Assembly: GCA_033032865.1 (NCBI GenBank)
Contig: JAWHQI010000228.1
Coordinates: 682,001-746,000 of the forward strand
Reading direction: 5' to 3'
Source of the DNA: Dactylorhiza incarnata
Lineage: Eukaryota > Streptophyta > Magnoliopsida > Asparagales > Orchidaceae
Length of the DNA stretch: 64,000 nucleotides
In this document: piece by piece, positions 56,744-64,000 of the stretch
How the letters are laid out: every line of letters starts with the position of its first letter
How positions within the stretch are numbered: position 1 is the stretch's first letter
Made by a program: the position numbers and the translations under genes
Notes under the pieces: generated by a model
Database searches by the model: none
What the model saw: the letters and a program-made list of their open reading frames with translations, nothing else
Told to the model about the DNA's origin: nothing

Positions 56744-59700
56744 TCAAGGGTAGAATCGTTTCAAATCATCCCCACTCCGGGCTCGGTCGAGGGGCACCCC
56801 TTCCACATCCTGGAGGTGATACCCCCCCGACTTGAGCACCTCGCTTACAATATATGGACCCTCCCAGTTGGGGTTAAGCTTACCCACCGCGGCCCCTCTG
56901 CCGGCCGCATCGACCTTCTTTAGGACCAGATCTCCTTTCTGAAAGTGTTTTATCCGGATATGTTTGTCAAAATATCGAGCCATCCGCCGCTTGACCTCTT
57001 CCTGCCTGATGGTGGCCAAGTCCCGGAGTTCTTCCACCAGGTCCAAAGATAGCCTCTGCTCTGCATTGTCACCTTCTAGCCACTCTTCGTCCCCCTCGCT
57101 CGCAGCGATCACCCGGGGGTCTTTACCTCAAACTCTATGGGAAGAACAGCCTCGGACCCGTGAGAGAGCTTGAATGGAGTCTCTCCAGTGGCGGTATTCG
57201 GGGTAGTCCTCATTGCCCAGAGGACGGAGAGTAGTTGTTCCACCCAGTTTCTTCGAAGGTTCTCCACTTTCTTTTTTAGTAGGTTGACGATTATTTTATT
57301 CGCCGCCTCCACCTTCCCATTGCTCCTCGGGTGGTGGACCGATGTGAACCTGAGATCAATGCCGAGCTGGGTGCAGAAGCCAACAAACTCTTCACTAGCA
57401 AACTGCGGCCCATTGTCCGTCACTATAGCCAGAGGGAGTCCATGCCTGCAAATTATCTCCCCCCACACAAAATTCCTTACAACCTGAGAGGTTACATTAG
57501 CGAGTGCCTTCACTTCTACCCACTTGGAGAAGTAGTCGATCATGACCAACAGGAACTTCCTCTGGCCGCTGGCTTGGGGGAAGGGACTGACCAGGTCCAA
57601 CCCCCATATGGCGAAGGGCCAGGGGGCCGTGATGGTCCGAAGCCTCTGAGCTGGGAGGAGTTGGAGCGGAGCATAGAGATGGCATTTCGGACACTTCCTT
57701 GCGAACTCCGCCGCGTCCTTGCTGAGAGAGGGCCAGAAGTAGCCTTGCCTCAACACCCTCCCCTCCAGGGTCCGGCTCCCGGAGTGTCTGCCGCACTCCC
57801 CGGAGTGGATTTCTTCCAGGACTCTCGGAACCTCCTCCTCGGAAACACAGCGAGCCAGGAGTCCCGAGAGAGTTTTTCTATATAGCCCTCCTGCATGTAA
57901 GGAGTAATAAGCGGACTTATACCTGAAGCGCCTCTTGTCCACGTCCTCTCTAGGGAATTTCCCGGAGGATATGAAGACGATGAACGGGTCCATCCATGAG
58001 GGTCGTTGATCTACCTCCATCGATTCCCCTTCTTCGATGGAAGGCCGGAAAAGTTCCGAAGCCGTCCCTCCCACTCGGGGACCGAACTTGGCTAAGAGGT
58101 CCGCCTGGGTGCTCTCTTCCCTAGGAACGTGCTTGATGGGGAAGGTGCGGAACTGCCCGATGACCCCCTTAACCTTCTCCAGGTACAGTAGGAGGGTCAG
58201 ATCCTTTGCCTCAAACTCCCCCTTGATTTGGCACGCTACCACCATGGAGTCCGTGGAGACTTCCACATCCTGCACTCCAAGTTCCCAGGCCAGCCGGAGG
58301 CCCGCTATCACTGCCTCGTACTCAGCCTGGTTGTTGGTAATTGAGAAATGGATGTTCAAGGCTTGCTTAATCCGAGTCCCCTGAGGACTTACCAGGACTA
58401 TTCCCCTCTATAGGAGTATTTTCCCGACGCTCCGTCCACCAACATCTTCCATGTATCTGGGAGAGGTGGCTCGTGCTCCCCCACTTCGGCCGCATAGTCG
58501 GCCATGAAGTCTGCCACCGCCTGAGCTCTGATGGACGTCCTGGGCACGAAGGTGATATTGAAATCACTTAACTCCACGGACCACTTTGCTAATCTTCCCG
58601 AGTGCTCCACCCCTTCCATGATTTTACGGAGCGGGTGGTCCGTCACTACCTTGATTGAATGGGCTTGAAAGTAGGGTCGGAGCCTCCGGGCCGACACCAC
58701 CAATGCGAAGGCTAACTTCTCCAGGATCAGATACCGGATCTCGGCCTTCTTCAGCACTCGGCTGACGTAATAGATAGGGAACTGTTTCTTTCCCTCCTCC
58801 CGGATCAGCACGGAACTTACTGCTTCGGACCCCACCCCCAGGTACAGGGATAGGTCTTCCCCTGGCCTCGGCCCCTGGAGCAGAGGGGTTTGGGTGAGCT
58901 GTTCTTTCAGAGCCTGGAAGGCTTCCTCGCACTCCCGGGTCCACTCAAACTTCTTGTTGCCCCGCAGCACCTTGAAAAAATTTGCACACTTTTCTCCTGC
59001 CTTAGAGAGGAACCTGCTGAGTCCGGCCAACTTCCCTGTGAGGCTCTGAACCTCCCTCGGGTTCCTTGGCGACCCCAACTCCATCACCGCTTTAACTTTG
59101 TCTGGGTTAGGTTCCACTCCCGCGGGGGTGAGCAAGTGGCCCAGGAACTTTCCTCGGCTCGCCCCAAAGACACACTTCAAGGGATTGAGTTTCATCTTGT
59201 ACCGCCGCAGGGTCCCGAATGTCTCTTCAAGGTCTCGGAGGTGAGACCTGAGGTCCCGACTCTTTACCATGAGGTCATCCACATAAACATCTAAGTTTCT
59301 TCCCTTCTGCTCGCGGAAGACTCTGTCCATCATCCTTTGGTATGTGGCACCTGCATTCTTGAGCCCGAACGGCATCATTTTATAACAGTAGCATCCATCC
59401 CCCGTGATGAAGGAGACATCTTTGATGTCTGGGGGATGCATGCGGATTTGATGGTAACCTGAAAAAGCATCTAAGAAAGACATTACAGGAAAACCGACGG
59501 CTGAGTCAACCAGCGCGTCGATTCTAGGCAGGGGGTAACAATCCTTAGGGCATGATTTATTAAGCAATGAAAAGTCGATACACATCCTCCACTTACCTCC
59601 CCTTTTTTCACCATAACGACGTTGGAGACCCAGCCTGGATACTGGATCTCCGATACAAAGCCTGCCTGCAGGAGCTTGCCCACCTCCTCGCGGATGGGCC

Positions 59701-60654
59701 CTTCCAGCTTGTCTGCGATGACCCTCCTCTTCTGGCGGATAGGGCAGGTGCCGGGGTCGAGGTTGAGGTGATGGCACACCACATCCGCGTTGATCCCGGG
59801 CATTTCCGCGGCGCTCTAGGCGAAGACGTCTATGTTCTTCTGCATGCAAGCCAGGATCTCCACTTGATCTTCCGGGTCGAGTCCTCCGCTGACCCGAACC
59901 TTCTCCACCACCCCCAGCCGGGTGGTGACCTCGAGCTCCACGACCTCGTCCACAGCCTCCAACCGGGACTGCTCTCCCCAAGCCCCCTCCTCAGCACAAG
60001 TGAGAGCCTGGGTTCCCTCCTCGATCTCCTTCTCTACCACCATCAGCTCCTCCGCCCCTCCCTCCTGAGCCTTCTCTTCTTCTTCCTCTCCTTCCGCCCG
60101 GGGTCCCTCAGCTACCCCTTTTTGGGCATGGACTTCATCTCCCTCCATCTTCTCCTCGACTACCTCCTGCTGCATCTTATCCCACTCCTCAGCTTCTCCC
60201 ATCCAGAGATGGTGTTGACAGCCGTTACGTAGCACTGCCTTGCCACCTTGGGATCCCCCCTGATCCGCACCTGGACCCCTCCGTCGTTGAACTTAAGGCA
60301 TTGGTGAAACGTGGAGGGGACGCATCGGAACGCGCTGATGAGCGGCCACCCGAAGATGGCGCTGTAGCTGCTTGGAGCGTCCACTATGACAAAATGGCAG
60401 TTCCTGGACTACCCACCCAGAGTCACATGAAGTCCCACTCCCCCTTCTACTTTTTTTCTTTCCCTCGAGAATCCAAACAGAGGGCCATCCGAGGCCAACA
60501 CCCTTCTGGGCTCCACCCCCATCTTGTCAAACGCCTTCTTGAAGATGACGTTGACCGAACTCCCGTTGTCCACTATGATTCGAGAAACAGTGAAGTTCTC
60601 GATCGCCGTCTGAATGACCAGCGCATCGCATAACGGGTCCTCGTAGCTTGGCAT
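56744..60654 (-). pseudogene. Pol of Tat element C: protease to integrase
   Basis: Minus strand, in order: aspartic protease with IVDNGSSVNVIF (about 60580); the APSSYSAIFGWP block (60380); an acidic linker (60235-59816); RT with WRMCIDF, FLDAFSGYHQI and the YVDDLMVKS active site (59600-58900); RNase H (58900-58560); an archaeal-type RNase H with LVDGAS and NNQAEYEA (58430-58090), the Tat hallmark; and integrase with CPKCH, WGLDLVSP, VTDNGPQF and NGKVEAANK (58360-57109). The C-terminal tail ends RFYP at 56747, and there is no chromodomain. Breaks: a TAG at 59818-59816 in place of Trp, a frameshift at about 59600 beside a T-run and another at about 58400. The enzymes are known for the family; this copy is not intact. 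Confidence 0.9.
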
Positions 60655-60660
60655 GTCCTT

Positions 60661-62357
60661 CTAGGTGAAAATGATTTTTTCGGCCGGGGGCGGAGCGGTG
60701 GATGTTGAAGCGACGCTCCGGCGATTGATGATATGGAGGCTAGCCTTGCGGGTCGCCTCCACCCCTACTCCCCCATGGATCACCCCGATCCCTCCCCTAC
60801 TTCCCACATCATTCCTATCCTCACACCTTTCCCCATCCTCCTCTCGAGGCTCGACCTCCACAATCCTCACTGGCTGTTGCTGCTGTGGCGCGGGCGCTCT
60901 GCCCCTCTTCACCTCCAGGAACTCCGGGCAGGTGTCCGTCGAGTGACCTTCCTCATCATGGAAGGTACAATATGGCAACGTCACCTCCCCTGCATCGGCC
61001 TCCGCCACCCTGTTCCTCCTCCTCCTAGCGGCTGCTGCTTCGACCTCACCTCTCCTTCCCCTTCCTCTTCCCCGGCAAATTGCCATGGCCTGTTGAGGTG
61101 GGGGAGGCATCTGCATCGGACCCTGCCTCCACCCCAACTGGGGGGGTCTCCACTGTCCTCCAAAATGGTTACCCCTTCCTGGGCCGTAACCTCTTCCCTG
61201 CCCTTGCATTCCTCCACCTTGAGGCCTCCATCCCCCTCCGGGGCCCGGGGCTCTTCCCTTCTCCTGACCTCCTGCTGTCTCACCTCCGGCTCACTGAGCT
61301 TTGCTAGCCTCTTGGTGAGCTCCGGGTTGGCTTCTTCGCTCGCAACTTCCTCCGACACCCTCTCCATCAGCTCTTCATATGAGACGGGGGCTTTTCTCTT
61401 CAACGCCATCTTGAAGAAACTCTCTCTCAACCCGACCGTGAAGGCGAGTTGGAGTGCAAACCCAGGCATCTCCTGAGTGAGCTGCACTTCCTCTTCGAAC
61501 CTATCGGCATATTGAGCCAGCGACTCCCTGGGCTCTTGCTTTATTGCGAAGAGGGAATCAGCGTCCTTCTTCCTCTTTTTTGAGGTCGAGAACCTCAGCA
61601 GAAAACTTCGGCGCAAATCTTCGAACGCTTAGATTGATCCTGCGGGGAGTTGATGGAACCAGTCCCTGGCCTTTTCCTTGAGGGTGACGGCAAAGAGCCG
61701 ACACTTGAAGGCATCTGACATCGGCCTGATGGAGACTGAGTCTTCGAAGCTCTGCAGGTGCTGGACGGGGTCATCCCTACCGTTGTAGTACACTCGATCC
61801 CACTCTCCAAACCCCCCAGGGACGGGCGCGGAGAGCACCAGCTCGCAGAAGGGGCTTTCCCCTCCTGTCACTTTTCCTTGCTCTACTCGCCCCCCCGACT
61901 CGCTCGCCAAACTTGAGCTCGTCGGGACTGCACTCGCGAGGGTGGTGTTCGCCTGGACCACCCGGACTATCGCCGCATCCTCATGGCGCGCGCTCGCCTG
62001 CGTCGCGCTCGCTGGGACAGAGCTCGCCAACACTGAGCTTGCCGGCGCGGAGATCGCCGGACTAGCGAACAACACTCGCCCTTCCCTGTCCTGACCTAAA
62101 CCAACGACAACTTCCTTTCCCGCCCTTCCCCCTGGGGCATTCGCGCCGACCATCGCTAAGGGAGGGGTCGCCTGAGGTGCTGGGGTCACGAACTCGCTGC
62201 GCAGAGCTATGACCGTGAACCCCAAGGTGTCGAGCACCTCCTTTCTGAAATCTGCGAACATCCTGGCCATCGCCTCCTGAGGTGTCTCGCCGAACTCCTC
62301 GCCTTGCTCCTCATCTCCCGCCATAACCCTTCTCTGGAACTTTCTTGAACCAGCCAA
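60661..62357 (-). pseudogene. Gag of Tat element C
   Basis: The minus-strand ATG at 62357 opens 242 codons. An Ala/Ser-rich N-terminal half is followed by the gag core (YNGRDDPVQHLQSFED, FAVTLKEKARDWFHQLPAGSI). A TAA at about 61629 stops it. The same frame continues with RRSFLLRFSTSKKRKKDADSL and QEPRESLAQYADRFEEEV, then an RG-rich basic region and a zinc-knuckle-like CTFHDEEGHSTDTCPEF at about 60950. In this family Gag builds the particle and binds RNA. The size fits Tat elements. Confidence 0.85.
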
Positions 62358-62364
62358 ACTCCAC

Positions 62365-62377
62365 GCTCACCGCACCA
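62365..62377 (-). promoter_or_regulatory. Primer-binding site of element C
   Basis: The minus strand reads ttttggtgcggtgagc directly after the 5' LTR end (aaca). The tggtgc start fits Tat-type primer sites. The exact tRNA was not identified. Confidence 0.5.
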
Positions 62378-62380
62378 AAA

Positions 62381-63307
62381 TGTTAAAACCGATTTATCGA
62401 TCTCTTGTGGAGCTTGGGGCCCTCAACGGATTGAGGGGTAGCTAGCCCTTACCGGTCCCTCGGAAGAGGTAGGGCAGACAACTTGGACAAAGAATAAAGA
62501 CCCTGATCTTAGCGAGGAGGTCCCTCCACTAACCCGGAAGATCGTTGAGCGCTTCCCCTCCCAAGCCAAAGCTAAGACTCGGGCACCTTGGAGAGCTAGA
62601 GAGCCCAAACCAAAGCGACCTGAAGAGAGAAGAAGGCTCAAAGATTCTGAACCGGTCTCCCTCCAAGGTGCCCTTTAAGGCCTATTTATAGATTTTGGTT
62701 TTGTGGTGTGTCAATAGCCAACTCCCGCTGTCCATTCCTACTATCCGCACCCCAAATTGGTCTGCTGACAGCCAAACTCCGCTGTCCGGAGGGGCTAACC
62801 GCAGACCACCAGGGGTTTTCTGGTAAAAGACCACCCAGGTACCAGCGAACCCGAGACCCTCGACCTGTTCAGCGAACATGGGGCTCGCCAAAAGATCTGG
62901 CTGGCTCGCCAAAGCCACCTAGCGAACTCCCTCGGCCGGCTGGCTCGCCTGCCTCTACGGCTCGCCTGCTGAACCGCTCCTTAGCGGGTTGAGCTCGCCA
63001 AAATGGCTAACTGTACCCCAGAAATGGCTATTTGTACCCCAAGGTCTCGGGCCTGCCTAGCGAACTCCTTCGATCGGCTGGCTCGCCCGCCGAACCGCTC
63101 CTTAGCGGGTCGAGCTCGCCAAAATGGCTAACTGTACCCCAGAAATGGCTATTTGTACCCCAAGGTCCCGGGCCTGCCTGGCGAACTCCTTCGACCGGCT
63201 GGCTCGCCTCTTCCCCGGCTCGCCCCTGCCTGGGCTCGCCCTTGCCTGGCTCGCTCCCTTGGTCGTGCGAACTTGGAACCCTTCCTGGCGAACATCGGGG
63301 TTGTACA
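62381..63307 (-). repeat. 5' LTR of element C
   Basis: Minus orientation, TG...CA ends, TATA box at 62691-62682. It differs from 50664-51591 by scattered substitutions and a one-base indel (accaccc/accacccc). Element B sequence resumes at 63308. Confidence 0.95.
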
Positions 63308-64000
63308 TCGTATCTACGTACTTCAGATTCTTGTGATCTGAGAATATATTGCAGTGGACACCGTAGAGATAGTGTCGCCAGATCTTGAGAGCGAATATGA
63401 CTGCTCCCATCTCCAAGTCATGCACCCGGTAGTTCCACTCATGGTTCTTCAACTGGTGGGAGGCGTAAGCTATCACGCGCCCGTTCTGCATCAGAACGGC
63501 ACCCATCCCCTGATAAGACACATCCGTGTACACCTGAAATCCATCCCTCCCCGATGGAAGGGCTAGGATGGGGGCCGTAGTAAGTCGACCCTTCAGCTCC
63601 TGGAAGGCTGCCTCACACTGTGGCGTCCATGTGAAAGCAGCATACTTTTTCGTCAGGGATGTGAGTGGGAGGGCTATCTGTGAAAACCCCTGCACGAACT
63701 TCCGGTAGTAGCCGGTAAGTCCCAAGAAACTCCTCACGTCGGTGGCCGTCTTCAACGACGGTCAATCCCGTTCTGCCTGGATCTTCGCTGGGTCCACTGC
63801 TAGACCAGCTCCACTGATGATATGGCCTAGGAAGGCCACCTCCTTTAGCAAAAACTGGCACTTGCTGAACTTCGCATAAAAACGATGCTCCCGAAGCTTA
63901 ACCAAGGTTAGTGCCAAATCCCGTGCATGCTCCTCCTCCGACTTTGAATAGATGAGGATGTCGTCGATGAACACGATGACGAAGATGTTGAGATAAGGCT
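63308..64000 (-). pseudogene. Chromovirus B pol: RT C-terminal half and RNase H
   Basis: The minus strand enters from the right edge with the RT active-site region ([15 protein letters not shown], a FIDD variant of YxDD) and FLGHIIS. RNase H follows with [22 protein letters not shown] and [12 protein letters not shown] at 63764-63762 replaces the Trp expected after QAERD. The reading frame runs into the LTR of element C at 63307 and resumes at 50663. RT copies the element's RNA and RNase H removes it; this copy is dead. Confidence 0.88.

Larger units (their letters stand above)
50664..63307 (-). mobile_element. Complete Tat-lineage Ty3/gypsy element C (12.6 kb)
   Basis: LTRs of 928 and 927 bp (50664-51591 and 62381-63307) have TG...CA ends and roughly 97% identity by eye. 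Flanking bases are gcgta and tcgta, a 5-bp duplication with one mismatch. On the minus strand come a primer-binding site, gag, protease, RT, RNase H, an archaeal-type second RNase H, integrase without a chromodomain, a 97-bp array and a polypurine tract. On the plus strand two antisense genes lie between the array and the 3' LTR. The second RNase H, the 3' UTR array and antisense genes are features of the Tat lineage. It sits inside the RNase H of element B. Confidence 0.93.

Noticed and set aside
57331..57885. Plus-strand 184-codon frame in the integrase region
   Set aside because: It is antisense to the conserved integrase core of element C and a shadow of its codons.
59567..60232. Plus-strand frame with Leu-rich stretch (221 codons)
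   Set aside because: It is the complement of the Glu-rich linker and RT start of element C.

Overview
The window is repeat-rich nuclear DNA of a seed plant, most likely a flowering plant. Plant Ty3/gypsy elements of the Tat and chromovirus lineages, a SIRE-like Ty1/copia derivative, a CACTA transposon and a probable Helitron fill it by nested insertion. I recognise no ordinary host gene, rRNA, tRNA or CRISPR array. The species cannot be named from the sequence.

Layout. 1-3853: the 3' end of a plus-strand Tat-like element (E), with two satellite-like arrays (89 and 78 bp) in its 3' UTR and a 2.37 kb LTR swollen by a 60-bp minisatellite. 3854-12615: remains of a second plus-oriented Tat-like element (F), namely a broken antisense accessory gene and a probable LTR end. 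A 4.74 kb solo LTR (6886-11624, TSD gtcgc) splits the gene. 12615-18655: a 132-bp tandem array, a 21-bp array and AT-rich DNA with no recognisable gene. 18656-24322: a probable non-autonomous Helitron holding a direct and inverted repeat complex. 24323-43267: a decayed minus-strand chromovirus (A). Its RT is cut by a CACTA element (29331-33393, TSD AAT) and its gag by a non-autonomous copia of TR-GAG type (34854-42358, TSD aacgc). 43270-48867: a 5.6 kb interval bounded like one long minus-strand LTR, lying between A and the next chromovirus (B). 48868-64000: element B on the minus strand. Its RNase H is interrupted by a complete 12.6 kb Tat element (C, 50664-63307) with 0.93 kb LTRs.

How the parts relate. 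Element C has gag, protease, RT, RNase H, an extra archaeal-type RNase H and integrase on the minus strand, all with stops or frameshifts. On the opposite strand, between pol and the 3' LTR, lie two gene-like units. Each has its own TATA box, plausible introns and an open reading frame once the introns are removed (303 and 582 aa). The second carries a 'putative gypsy type transposon' (Transposase_28-like) region. The similar broken gene in F suggests this accessory module is a feature of the family here.

Relative ages. A, B and F are the old hosts. The CACTA element, the TR-GAG element, element C and the solo LTR came later. In each case, removing the insert and one copy of its target duplication restores the host reading frame at the junction. 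Splice sites, promoters and family assignments are read by eye and have not been tested by alignment.
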